21,669 bases of DNA, from assembly GCA_030150565.1 (NCBI GenBank), contig JASLFR010000058.1, forward strand, positions 1-21,669, given 5' to 3'. Below, one piece after another: positions 1 through 7,253 of the stretch (positions are counted from its first letter, which is position 1; each line of letters starts with the position of its first letter). The stretch comes from Cardiobacteriales bacterium (lineage in GTDB: Bacteria; Pseudomonadota; Gammaproteobacteria; Cardiobacteriales; Wohlfahrtiimonadaceae). The notes beneath the pieces are model-generated. The model did no database searches. It was given only the letters and a program-made list of their open reading frames with translations, and was not told the DNA's origin. The translations under genes were made by a program, and so were the position numbers.

Positions 1-18
1 AACAGGAGCACAATTCTT

Positions 19-1236
19 ATGAAAAAGAATTTATTAGCTTTAACAGTTGTAGGCGCACTCACATTAGGCGCTGCACAAGCAGAAACTGTTCTCTACGGTT
101 CAGTTCGTATGGACTACGGTAGCAACAAAAACGATATCAAAGCAATTGAAGGTAAATGGTCAAATGCTAAAGATAATCTTAAAGATCGTTCATCAAAATT
201 TGGTGACCAAGGTTCACGTTTTGGTATCAAAGGTGGCGAATCTTTAGGTAACGGCTTAGATGTTATCTTCCACTTAGAGTTTGGTACTGACGGTATGTCA
301 GATGGTTTCGCAAGTGATGGTTCACTCAACACACGTTTAGCATATGTTGGCTTCACAGGTGACTGGGGTACTGCTGTAGTTGGTCGTGTAAACAACACCT
401 TCAAACAGACACTTGTTGACGATTCAGTAGTTGACGATTTCAATGGTGTTGGAACCCCTGCAACTACACGTGCAGCATATAATGTACTTCTCGGTGGATA
501 CAAAGAAGAAAACGGTGATTTAACACTATCAAGAGGTAATCTTGATCGTGTTGGTAACACAATCGCTTATCTCTCACCAAACTGGAGCGGTTTTAGCTTC
601 AATGCAGCACTTATCGCTGATGGTTTAGATGATAACTCTGTAGGCTCTAAAAAGCATGTTGACCTCTGGACAATCAACGCAGCTTATGAGCACGAGTCAG
701 GTTTCTACGCGAAGCTCGGTTACATCCAAGGCTTAACAAACGAAGATGCTTTCCGTGCTGATAAAGATCGTAAAGCGAACGTTTGGGGCGCACAACTTGG
801 CTTCCGTAATGATCAGTTCGCAGTAACTGGTTCATACTCAGATGGTAAGTTAAAAAACAATGACAACGGCAATCTTTACGACAAGCGTAAAGCGAAAGGT
901 TGGGATGTTGGTGCTAGCTACTCATTCGGTGATAACTACGCAAGCACTGTACGTTTAAACTACGGTGAAGCTCGTTACAAATACGAAAACAACACAGGCG
1001 ATTTCAATAAAGGTGTTGCATCTGATGATCGATTCACTGTAAAACCAAAAGAGAGAGTTTGGGCAGTTGGTTTTGAACAGAAACTCTCAGAGCGTACACG
1101 TGTATGGGTTGAGTACGAAAATAGCAAATTAAGCGATAAAGGTACTCGCGTTAACGCAGCTGGAACTAGTGTTAACATTCCAAAAGATTCAGTTAAAAAC
1201 GATACAGTATCAATCGGTATTCGTCACGACTTCTAA
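19..1236 (+). CDS. General outer-membrane porin (Gram-negative porin, Porin_4/OmpC-like class)
   Basis: A 405-residue exported beta-barrel protein that should form a trimeric diffusion pore in the outer membrane. Residues 1-21 form a clear signal peptide (Lys-Lys start, hydrophobic core, AQA before the cut), and the mature protein begins ETVLYGSV, typical of neisserial/burkholderial-type porins. The body shows alternating amphipathic strands (GSRFGIKG, LDVIFHLEFG, TRLAYVGFTG) and the chain ends in RHDF; the terminal Phe is the usual BAM recognition residue. AGGAG lies about 10 bases before the ATG. It stands alone and is closed by an intrinsic terminator. Codon use looks smoother than in the neighbours (many GGT, CGT and TTC), as expected for a highly expressed gene. 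Substrate specificity cannot be read from the sequence. Confidence 0.93.
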   Translation: MKKNLLALTVVGALTLGAAQAETVLYGSVRMDYGSNKNDIKAIEGKWSNAKDNLKDRSSKFGDQGSRFGIKGGESLGNGLDVIFHLEFGTDGMSDGFASDGSLNTRLAYVGFTGDWGTAVVGRVNNTFKQTLVDDSVVDDFNGVGTPATTRAAYNVLLGGYKEENGDLTLSRGNLDRVGNTIAYLSPNWSGFSFNAALIADGLDDNSVGSKKHVDLWTINAAYEHESGFYAKLGYIQGLTNEDAFRADKDRKANVWGAQLGFRNDQFAVTGSYSDGKLKNNDNGNLYDKRKAKGWDVGASYSFGDNYASTVRLNYGEARYKYENNTGDFNKGVASDDRFTVKPKERVWAVGFEQKLSERTRVWVEYENSKLSDKGTRVNAAGTSVNIPKDSVKNDTVSIGIRHDF

Positions 1237-1293
1237 TTGGTTCTCTGAATCGTTAGTTAGTTAAATACGAAGTTATCGTAAGATAGAAAAGAG

Positions 1294-1328
1294 AGCTCAT
1301 CGATTGCAAACGATTGATGGGCTTTTTT
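1294..1328 (+). terminator. Intrinsic terminator of the porin gene
   Basis: An imperfect stem (AGCTCATCGAT against ATTGATGGGCT, with G-U pairs) is followed by seven T residues, about 57 bases after the porin stop codon. Confidence 0.8.
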
Positions 1329-1410
1329 TCACCCTTGAAGCCTATTTTGCACACGTACTATTTTAATTTGGCTTCTCTTCTGCACAAAGAACGATAACAA
1401 CACCGTATTC

Positions 1411-1447
1411 AAAAGCCCCACTTCCTGCACGAAGTGGGGCTTTTTTT
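1411..1447 (+). terminator. Strong, symmetric intrinsic terminator
   Basis: A perfect 14-bp stem (AAAAGCCCCACTTC with GAAGTGGGGCTTTT) has a 6-base loop (ctgcac) and a T-run on the plus strand. The A-run on the left arm means it could also work on the minus strand. No gene lies between it and the porin terminator about 85 bases upstream, so it is either a back-up for the porin or the end of a short untranslated transcript. Confidence 0.8.
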
Positions 1448-1484
1448 ATAGCTAAATTTATATTGAAGATCTAAAGAATTTCAA

Positions 1485-1651
1485 TTGCATAAAAGTTAAC
1501 AATTTAGTAAATTGGCAATAGGTTAAAAATATAAAATAAATCAATACACTATGGATAGATCGTTATCTGATTTATCTTTTCTATAGTGTGTGCTTTGATA
1601 AAAAGCTCTTCCTATAAGTAAACTCTTTTAGGAAGGCTTTTTATCTTTTTT
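1485..1651 (+). ncRNA. Candidate small RNA ending in its own terminator (tentative)
   Basis: This is the AT-rich part of the 500-base gap before gpsA. It holds -35-like hexamers (TTGCAT at 1485, TTAACA at 1496, TTGGCA at 1512) and -10-like AT-rich stretches, though no pair has ideal spacing. An inverted repeat ACACTAT...ATAGTGT follows at about 1546-1588. It ends in a long hairpin at 1597-1645 (GATAAAAAGC...GCTTTTTATC with one bulged base) and a T-run. Two stacked hairpins with a terminal U-run are typical of small regulatory RNAs. No start codon with a convincing reading frame is visible. A read-through terminator is the alternative. Confidence 0.3.
1597..1651 (+). terminator. Intrinsic terminator upstream of gpsA
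   Basis: The left arm GATAAAAAGCTCTTCCT pairs with AGGAAGGCTTTTTATC with a single bulged base, across a loop of about 16 bases, followed by six T residues. It insulates gpsA from anything upstream. Confidence 0.75.
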
Positions 1652-1691
1652 ATTCCCCTCTTCTGATCACACCTTACTTCTCCCTCCCCTA

Positions 1692-1700
1692 TGCTATAAT
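1692..1700 (+). promoter_or_regulatory. Extended -10 promoter of gpsA
   Basis: TGCTATAAT is a perfect TGnTATAAT extended -10. No good -35 hexamer sits 16-18 bases upstream, which is normal for extended -10 promoters. It lies 38 bases before the gpsA ATG and downstream of the last terminator. Confidence 0.65.
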
Positions 1701-1738
1701 TTCGCTCTAAGTAGGGCATTAAAGAAGGAGATCGAGCA

Positions 1739-2752
1739 ATGAATATTGATAGGAAAGTAGTCGTTTTAGGGGCAGGCTCATGGGGAACAGCTCTTGCACT
1801 CCATACTGCAGCAAAATTCCCAACAACGCTCTGGAGCTACAGCAAAGAAGATGCAAAAGAGATGGAGAATAAGCGCAGAAATAGCCGTTATCTTCCTGAT
1901 TGCCCTTTTCCTTCCTATCTTAACGTTACAAATGATCTCGCTCTTGCTCTTCAAGATGCCACACTAATCTTGCTCGCCATTCCCTCTACTGCTTTTGAAG
2001 AGACGCTAAAAAAGATAGATCGACACTATCAAGAGAGAAAAGAGAAGCTCCCGACCGTTATCTCTGCAACCAAAGGGCTCGATTACAGCAATAATCAATT
2101 TCTCAGTAGCCTCTTTCATCGCCACTTTCCTAATGGTGAGTTTGCCATTCTTTCAGGCCCAAGTTTTGCTAAAGAGGTTGCGAACCATCTTCCTACAGCG
2201 ATTGCGATCGCTGCAGATCAACAAGCAATTATCGATAAGTGTGTCCCCTACTTTCATTTCAATACCTTTAGAGTCTATGGAAATTTAGATATTAAAGGGG
2301 TGCAACTAGCGGGGGCTTATAAAAATGTGATCGCTATTGCTACGGGGATTTCAGATGGTTTAGGTTTTGGAGCAAATGCTCGAGCAGCTCTCATTACACG
2401 AGGTCTTGCCGAGATGACCCGTCTTGGCCTTGCCCTTGGTGGAGAACCTGAAACTTTTATGGGATTAGCGGGAATGGGGGATCTTGTTCTGACAGCTACT
2501 GATAATCAATCCCGCAATCGCCGCTTTGGCTTACTGCTTGGGGAGGGACTTAAGAAAGAGGCTGCTTTTGAGAAGATTGGGCAGGTGGTGGAAGGAGCAA
2601 ATATTGTCAAAAACATCTATCAGCTCGGTCTTGATAATGACGTAGATCTCCCAATTGCGCAGCAAGTCTATAAAATTCTTCACGAAGCGTTGCTCCCGAG
2701 CACCTCGCTAAAACAGCTTCTCGCTCGTGAACAGAAGCTTGAACATATTTAA
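1739..2752 (+). CDS. gpsA: NAD(P)-dependent glycerol-3-phosphate dehydrogenase
   Basis: This cytoplasmic enzyme reduces dihydroxyacetone phosphate to sn-glycerol 3-phosphate, the backbone precursor of phospholipids. Its 337 residues match the family length. The N-terminal Rossmann fold begins with GAGSWG at residues 11-16. SGPSFAKEV is at 139-147, the catalytic lysine lies in AGAYKNV (Lys195), and GLAGMGDL at 242-249 is the C-terminal helical-domain signature. AAGGAG sits 8 bases before the ATG. hemB starts 28 bases downstream with no terminator between, so the two are probably cotranscribed. Confidence 0.97.
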   Translation: MNIDRKVVVLGAGSWGTALALHTAAKFPTTLWSYSKEDAKEMENKRRNSRYLPDCPFPSYLNVTNDLALALQDATLILLAIPSTAFEETLKKIDRHYQERKEKLPTVISATKGLDYSNNQFLSSLFHRHFPNGEFAILSGPSFAKEVANHLPTAIAIAADQQAIIDKCVPYFHFNTFRVYGNLDIKGVQLAGAYKNVIAIATGISDGLGFGANARAALITRGLAEMTRLGLALGGEPETFMGLAGMGDLVLTATDNQSRNRRFGLLLGEGLKKEAAFEKIGQVVEGANIVKNIYQLGLDNDVDLPIAQQVYKILHEALLPSTSLKQLLAREQKLEHI

Positions 2753-2780
2753 TTTTTTACTCATTAAAAAAAGGAACCCT

Positions 2781-3797
2781 ATGCTTAATATCATTACTGG
2801 TGATTTTCCCAATACTCGCTCACGTCGCATGCGTAAAGATGATTTTTCTCGCCGTTTAATGGCTGAAAATATTGTTAGTGCAAACGATCTTATTCAGCCT
2901 CTCTTTGTGATTGAGGGGGAGAATAGACGTGAAGCGGTAGAATCAATGCCTGGAATCGATCGTCTCTCGATCGATCTACTTGTGGAAGAGGCAAAAACAC
3001 TCTACGACTTAGGCATCCCTGCAATCGCCCTCTTTCCTAATTTAAGTAACGATATTCGTTCAAATGATGCTCGTGAAGCGTACAATCCAAACGGCTTAGT
3101 ACAGATGGCTGTGCGAGCACTAAAAGAGGCGGTTCCCAATCTTGGTGTGATTACAGATGTAGCACTCGACCCATACACAATGCATGGACAAGATGGTTTA
3201 ACTGATGAGAATGGTTATATCTTAAATGATGAGACCACTGAGGTTTTAGTTAAGCAGGCGCTCTCTCACGCTGAAGCGGGTGCGGATATTATCGCCCCCT
3301 CCGATATGATGGATGGACGTATCGCAGCACTCCGTATCGCTTTTGAAGAGAGTGGTTTCTCAAATACACGTCTCTTAAGCTACGCTGCTAAATATGCCTC
3401 TGAATATTATGGCCCATTCCGTGATGCGGTAGGCTCTAAAGAGCTTCTAGGAGAGGCGGATAAGAAGACCTATCAGATGGATCCCGCTAACCGTTTAGAA
3501 GCACTTAATGAGATCGCTCTCGATATTAAAGAGGGCGCCGATATGATCATGATCAAGCCAGGAATGCCCTATCTTGATGTGATTCGTGATGCGAAGAACC
3601 ATTTTGCCATGCCCCTCTTCGCTTATCATGTCTCAGGTGAATACGCCATGATGAAAGCAGCCTTTGAAAAGGGGTGGCTCAATGAGATTCCTACCGTAAT
3701 GGAGACAATGCTCGCCTTTAAACGTGCAGGGTGTGATGGCATTCTCACCTACTTTGCCAAAGATGTTGCTACTTGGTTAAAAGATAAGAAGTGGTAA
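2781..3797 (+). CDS. hemB: Delta-aminolevulinic acid dehydratase (porphobilinogen synthase)
   Basis: It condenses two 5-aminolevulinate molecules to porphobilinogen in tetrapyrrole (heme) synthesis. The Schiff-base lysines are visible in YAAKYAS (Lys204) and MIKPG (Lys259), with APSDMMDGR at 172-180. The metal-site segment reads DVALDPYTMHGQDG rather than the cysteine-rich zinc form, so this should be the Asp/Mg type known from Pseudomonas. The start chosen is the ATG at 2781, preceded by AAAGGA. The longer frame opening at 2727 overlaps gpsA and adds 18 residues with no family match. A terminator follows 22 bases after the stop. Confidence 0.96.
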   Translation: MLNIITGDFPNTRSRRMRKDDFSRRLMAENIVSANDLIQPLFVIEGENRREAVESMPGIDRLSIDLLVEEAKTLYDLGIPAIALFPNLSNDIRSNDAREAYNPNGLVQMAVRALKEAVPNLGVITDVALDPYTMHGQDGLTDENGYILNDETTEVLVKQALSHAEAGADIIAPSDMMDGRIAALRIAFEESGFSNTRLLSYAAKYASEYYGPFRDAVGSKELLGEADKKTYQMDPANRLEALNEIALDIKEGADMIMIKPGMPYLDVIRDAKNHFAMPLFAYHVSGEYAMMKAAFEKGWLNEIPTVMETMLAFKRAGCDGILTYFAKDVATWLKDKKW

Positions 3798-3818
3798 TTC
3801 AATAATCAACAGATAAAA

Positions 3819-3852
3819 AAAGAGCCTCTAAATTAATAGAGGCTCTTTCTCT
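3819..3852 (+). terminator. Terminator after hemB, probably bidirectional
   Basis: A perfect 12-bp stem AAAGAGCCTCTA / TAGAGGCTCTTT has a 6-base loop, T-rich sequence on the right and an A-run on the left. It can therefore stop both hemB and the convergent lipoprotein gene. Confidence 0.85.
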
Positions 3853-3894
3853 TTTCACGACCCTAAAAAACTTAAGGGTAACTCAATTCGCTTA

Positions 3895-4080
3895 TTACTT
3901 GTAGCGTGAAGGCTTGAAGTATTTGTCGAATTGCGCTTGTGTGTTTTGTGCAATGCTTTTTGCTTCTTGCGCTGTTCTTAACGCTTCGTCAGCTTTAGCT
4001 TCTACTTGTGCGTTGTTTGAACAACCAACAATGAAAGCACCAAAAGCGACAACTGCTGTTGCTTGTAATAATTTTTTCAT
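3895..4080 (-). CDS. Very short Lpp/OprI-type murein lipoprotein
   Basis: A 61-residue lipoprotein precursor. A Lys-Lys start and a hydrophobic core precede the lipobox IVGC (Cys20), giving a mature protein of only 42 residues. The mature part is Ala/Glu/Lys/Gln-rich with helical heptad spacing (AKADEALRTAQEAKSIA), similar to Pseudomonas OprI, and ends SRYK. The C-terminal lysine is the residue that Lpp proteins use for covalent attachment to peptidoglycan. Known Lpp/OprI mature proteins are about 58-64 residues, so this one is clearly shorter. GGAT lies a few bases before the ATG. I infer an outer-membrane-to-peptidoglycan tether; a free periplasm-facing lipoprotein is the alternative. Confidence 0.8.
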   Translation of the reverse strand: MKKLLQATAVVAFGAFIVGCSNNAQVEAKADEALRTAQEAKSIAQNTQAQFDKYFKPSRYK

Positions 4081-4112
4081 GGTTTTTATCCTTTATCAAA
4101 GTTAAAGAAATT

Positions 4113-4118
4113 ATTATA
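4113..4118 (-). promoter_or_regulatory. -10 element of the lipoprotein gene
   Basis: On the minus strand TATAAT lies about 33 bases before the ATG. A good -35 hexamer is not evident (GTTCTA at 17-bp spacing). Confidence 0.45.
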
Positions 4119-4123
4119 ACCTG

Positions 4124-4151
4124 TTCCAATAGTGCTAGAACTGACTATAAT
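4124..4151 (+). promoter_or_regulatory. Possible trkH promoter
   Basis: A perfect TATAAT at 4146-4151 has only a poor -35 (TTCCAA, 16-bp spacing). It would give trkH a leader of roughly 150 bases and would face away from the overlapping lipoprotein promoter. Confidence 0.35.
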
Positions 4152-4308
4152 GTTCGCTTACTTTGGGCGTAAAATCAAGCCTCCCCCAATAATTCTCTTT
4201 ATCCAACAGAACAGAGACTTTTCTCCATTATCAATCATGATAGAGATGAGAATCACTCTTGAACGGTGCACCATTTCTCTCTCCATTTTGCCCCTTTCGG
4301 ATTATTGA

Positions 4309-5766
4309 ATGCATAACCAACTCTCCATTATCTTTAAAATTAGCGGGTTGCTGATCAGCACTTTTAGTTTCACCTATCTCATCCCGATTATTGTTTCGCT
4401 CATCTACCACGATCAGCAAGCGCACTACTTCCTTTTAGCCTTTATCATTGCGCTCTCAATCGGATTGCTGCTCTATCTTCCGCTCCACAGTAGTAAAGCG
4501 CGTCTAAAAACGCGCCACGGGTTTATTATTGTGACTCTCTTCTGGTCTATCTTAAGTCTAATTAGCGCTCTTCCCCTCCATCTCTCCCCTGCGGTGGATG
4601 TCCCATTTATTACCGCCCTTTTTGAAGCGACTTCAGGCTTTACCACAACAGGGGCTACCGTCTTAAGCGGTATCGATCATCTACCTAAATCGATTCTATG
4701 GTATCGCACACAACTCCACTTCTTTGGTGGAATGGGGATTATTATCCTTGCAGTTGCGATTATGCCTCTCTTAGGAATGGGGGGAATGGCGCTCTATAAA
4801 GCTGAGATTCCAGGGGTAGAGAAGGAGGAGAAGATGACCCCCCGCATTGCTAAAACAGCACGTAATCTCTGGCTTGTTTACCTAATTTTGACACTTGCAT
4901 GTGCGCTTTTCTACCTATTGGGGGGCATGTCGCTCTTTGATGCGTTAACCCACGCTTTTACAACTGTTGCAACCGCTGGTTTCTCCAATTACGATGCAAG
5001 TCTTGGCCATTTCGATAGTCGCTATATTGAGTATGTTGCGATTATTTTTATGTTTCTAGGGGGCGTCAATTTTACAGCCCATTTTCTCGCCTTTACCCGC
5101 CGAGATATCCGCTATTACACCCAAAATAGTGAGTTGAAGACCTTCTTTATCATCTGTGCGACCTCCGCTCTTCTCATTGGTGGAAGTCTCTACTATCTCG
5201 ATCACTACGAGGGATTATATGAGAGCTTCCATCGTGCGCTCTTTACAGTTGTATCGATGATTACAACAACGGGGCTTAGCATTTCAGACTTTAACCGTTG
5301 GCCCTCTTTTCTCCCCATTTTAATCATCTTTCTCTCCTTTATTGGGGGCTCAACAGGCTCTACCTCAGGGGGATTGAAAGTGATTCGAGTCATGCTGATT
5401 GCAAAGCAGATTCTGCGGGAGATTAAACTCCTAATCCACCCCCGAGCGAGCATCCCGATCCGCATCGATCGCCACATCATCTCAAGCTCTGTACTTGGAA
5501 GCGTCTGGGCTTTTCTAGGGCTCTACGCCTTCTCAACGGCAATCTTAACGTTGGTAATGATCGCATTTGGATTAGCACCAATCGATGCTTTTTCAGCGGT
5601 CGCTGCCTGCCTCAATATTACAGGACCTGGATTAGGGGCAGTGGCTGAAACTTACGGGGAGCTGAGTCACGGCGCCCTCTCTGTGCTCATCTTTACAATG
5701 ATTTTAGGGCGTTTAGAGATCTTCACCGTCTTCGTTCTTCTCGCTCCTAGCTTCTGGAGAAGTTAA
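4309..5766 (+). CDS. trkH: Trk-type potassium uptake channel subunit TrkH
   Basis: This inner-membrane protein of 485 residues carries the four M1-P-M2 pore repeats of the SKT superfamily. The four selectivity-filter turns can be read in order: TSGFTTTGAT, TVATAGFSNY, SMITTTGLS and NITGPGLG. The N-terminal sequence matches the start of other TrkH proteins, supporting the ATG at 4309, although no Shine-Dalgarno sequence precedes it; the 20 upstream bases are pyrimidine-rich. K+ uptake would need the cytoplasmic NAD(H)-binding partner TrkA, which is not in the window. Its 3' side faces the convergent cpxP-like gene. Confidence 0.95.
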   Translation: MHNQLSIIFKISGLLISTFSFTYLIPIIVSLIYHDQQAHYFLLAFIIALSIGLLLYLPLHSSKARLKTRHGFIIVTLFWSILSLISALPLHLSPAVDVPFITALFEATSGFTTTGATVLSGIDHLPKSILWYRTQLHFFGGMGIIILAVAIMPLLGMGGMALYKAEIPGVEKEEKMTPRIAKTARNLWLVYLILTLACALFYLLGGMSLFDALTHAFTTVATAGFSNYDASLGHFDSRYIEYVAIIFMFLGGVNFTAHFLAFTRRDIRYYTQNSELKTFFIICATSALLIGGSLYYLDHYEGLYESFHRALFTVVSMITTTGLSISDFNRWPSFLPILIIFLSFIGGSTGSTSGGLKVIRVMLIAKQILREIKLLIHPRASIPIRIDRHIISSSVLGSVWAFLGLYAFSTAILTLVMIAFGLAPIDAFSAVAACLNITGPGLGAVAETYGELSHGALSVLIFTMILGRLEIFTVFVLLAPSFWRS

Positions 5767-5785
5767 TCTCCCCCCAATTTAAAAT

Positions 5786-5818
5786 AAAAAAATACCCCTC
5801 AATTAAGGTTGAGGGGTA
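5786..5818 (-). terminator. Intrinsic terminator for the cpxP-like gene
   Basis: A perfect 10-bp stem TACCCCTCAA/TTGAGGGGTA has a 6-base loop. The T-run is on the minus strand, reading away from the cpxP-like gene. On the plus strand no T-run follows, so it is less suited to trkH. Confidence 0.75.
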
Positions 5819-5907
5819 GATTCATCTCGCTTCTATGCTCTTGTTTTGGATGTGTTGTGAATCGGGTTCGATTCTACATAGAGGCAGATTTTCTGGGGGA
5901 AGAGATG

Positions 5908-6351
5908 CTACTCTTCAACAATCTCACTCTCTGAAACTTTCACTTCACCGCGACGGGGCGATTCTTTACCTCGCTCATCCCGCTTCATCTCACGGCGCTT
6001 CTCTCCACGCTCGTTATACATCTTTTTATGCTTATCATAGAGCGCTTTACGCTCTTTTTTGGGCTCCCATTTACCACCAGCTTCCTGAATTCGCTGATGT
6101 TTAAGGCGCATCCGTTCAATTTGACGCTCAACCTGCCCTTCAGCAATCTCTCTTGCTAGCGCCTCATCGAACTCCTTCGTTTCATAGAGAGTACGATACT
6201 GCTCACGAACGCTCTCGCTGATCTTCATGCGCTCACTCCGCTCAACGCCCCCTTTTCTCTTCATCCCCTCATTTGGGCTCGCAATTGAGAGAGAGGTGGT
6301 AAAGAGCATCATTGCGCCACTAAGTAGAATTAATTTCTTCATCGATTTCAT
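5908..6351 (-). CDS. cpxP: CpxP/Spy-like periplasmic stress protein
   Basis: A small exported, highly charged helical protein. From the ATG at 6351 it has 147 residues with a signal peptide ending near SIA-SP. That ATG is the third of three tandem ATGs and has AAGGAG at 6 bases; the first would touch the ribosome site. The segment DEALAREIAEGQVERQIERM matches the CpxP helix before its second LTxxQ motif, but neither LTxxQ motif is intact. The C-terminal part is Lys/Arg/Glu-rich (KKERKALYDKHKKMYNERG). In E. coli, CpxP is a chaperone-like inhibitor of CpxA transcribed divergently from cpxRA; the same divergent arrangement here is the strongest support. Another small charged periplasmic protein cannot be excluded. 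Confidence 0.68.
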   Translation of the reverse strand: MKSMKKLILLSGAMMLFTTSLSIASPNEGMKRKGGVERSERMKISESVREQYRTLYETKEFDEALAREIAEGQVERQIERMRLKHQRIQEAGGKWEPKKERKALYDKHKKMYNERGEKRREMKRDERGKESPRRGEVKVSESEIVEE

Positions 6352-6378
6352 CATCATCTCCTTTTATCAGAGGTTATT

Positions 6379-6384
6379 ATTATG
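6379..6384 (-). promoter_or_regulatory. Possible -10 of the cpxP-like gene
   Basis: CATAAT on the minus strand lies about 27 bases before the chosen ATG. No -35 match is seen at the right spacing; instead the GTAAA half-sites begin directly upstream, as expected for an activator-dependent promoter. Confidence 0.4.
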
Positions 6385-6407
6385 ATTCTGAGTATATCGC
6401 CCTAGAC

Positions 6408-6442
6408 GTAAAGCATCATTTTTAGATGTAAATTTGGGTAAA
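6408..6442 (+). promoter_or_regulatory. CpxR-box cluster (three GTAAA half-sites)
   Basis: GTAAA occurs at 6408-6412, 6428-6432 and 6438-6442. The last two form GTAAA-N5-GTAAA, the published CpxR consensus arrangement, and the first lies exactly 20 bases away, on the same helical face. The cluster sits between the divergent cpxP-like and cpxR genes and could control both. Confidence 0.75.
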
Positions 6443-6490
6443 TATCGATTCTCCCCCACAATTGAGCCGTAATCTCTTACGATAACTCGC

Positions 6491-6496
6491 TATAAT
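6491..6496 (+). promoter_or_regulatory. -10 element of cpxR
   Basis: A perfect TATAAT lies 43 bases before the cpxR ATG. The nearest -35-like hexamer (TTGAGC at 6462) is 23 bases away, too far for an unaided promoter, which fits activation by CpxR bound upstream. Confidence 0.5.
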
Positions 6497-6538
6497 TATT
6501 TATTGTAAGTAGATCTATAGAAGAGAGGTGCCACACGC

Positions 6539-7252
6539 ATGAGCCATATTTTAATTGCCGATGATGATGTTGTTATTCAAGAGTTATTATCTGAGCTCCT
6601 CATGGCTGAAGGATTCACCACCTCCATCGCCAATAATGGGGTAGAAGCGCTCAATTTTCTTGAACATACGCAGCCCGATTTAATGCTGCTCGATGTGATG
6701 ATGCCTAAAAAAAATGGGTGGGATACGTTAAAAGATACTGTTCAAAACTATCCGCGCCTCCCCGTTATTATGCTCTCAGCAAAGGGGGAGAGTATCGATC
6801 GAGTGCTCGGTCTTGAGCTTGGAGCGGATGATTATCTTCCAAAGCCATTTGATGATCGTGAGCTCATCGCCCGTATTCGTGCCCGCATTCGCACCGTAGA
6901 GACGCTAACAAAAGAGCAGGAAGAGGAGAAGAGTGAGCAGATTATTGCGCTCGATGGTCTTCTTCTTAATAGTGCGCAGATGGTAGCCAAATATCGGGGC
7001 GAAGTGCTCGATTTCACCACAACAGAATTTGCGATTCTCTTCCACCTTGCCGAACATCGTGGAGAGATCATTACACGGGATGAGTTGAGCCGTGCCGTGC
7101 TTAAGAAGCGGCATCAACCCTTCGATCGAGCGATCGATATGCATCTGAGTAATATTCGTAAGAAACTCCCCCCTAGAAATGATGATCCAAACTTTAAATG
7201 GTTCCGCGCCGTTCATGGTCAAGGGTATCTCTTTTTGATGGAGCAGGAGTAG
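6539..7252 (+). CDS. cpxR: Envelope-stress response regulator CpxR (OmpR family)
   Basis: A cytoplasmic DNA-binding regulator of 237 residues. The receiver domain (about 1-120) has the acidic pocket Asp8-Asp10, phospho-acceptor Asp52 in LLDVMMP, Ser80 and Lys102 in LPKPF. A winged-helix output domain (about 135-235) follows. The C-terminal segment with PFDRAIDMHLSNIRKKLP and KWFRAVHGQGYL closely matches E. coli CpxR. AGAGGTG lies 8 bases before the ATG. The stop codon is one base from the cpxA start, so the pair is translationally coupled. Autoregulation through the GTAAA cluster upstream is inferred. Confidence 0.93.
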   Translation: MSHILIADDDVVIQELLSELLMAEGFTTSIANNGVEALNFLEHTQPDLMLLDVMMPKKNGWDTLKDTVQNYPRLPVIMLSAKGESIDRVLGLELGADDYLPKPFDDRELIARIRARIRTVETLTKEQEEEKSEQIIALDGLLLNSAQMVAKYRGEVLDFTTTEFAILFHLAEHRGEIITRDELSRAVLKKRHQPFDRAIDMHLSNIRKKLPPRNDDPNFKWFRAVHGQGYLFLMEQE

Positions 7253-7253
7253 A

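Noticed and set aside
114..560. Open frame of 148 codons antisense to the porin
   Set aside because: A shadow of the porin's biased codon use; no ribosome site, signal or recognisable domain.
2727..2780. Upstream ATG extending hemB into gpsA
   Set aside because: The extra residues do not match HemB proteins, and a good ribosome site precedes the ATG at 2781.
4250..4300. Riboswitch before trkH
   Set aside because: Only a short palindrome (GGTGCACC) and a weak TATC/GATA pairing are seen; no known riboswitch core can be recognised.
5859..5874. GAATCG-GGTT-CGATTC hairpin resembling a tRNA T-arm
   Set aside because: The flanking bases do not form a tRNA acceptor or the correct 5-bp T-stem geometry, and it has no T-run; probably a chance palindrome.
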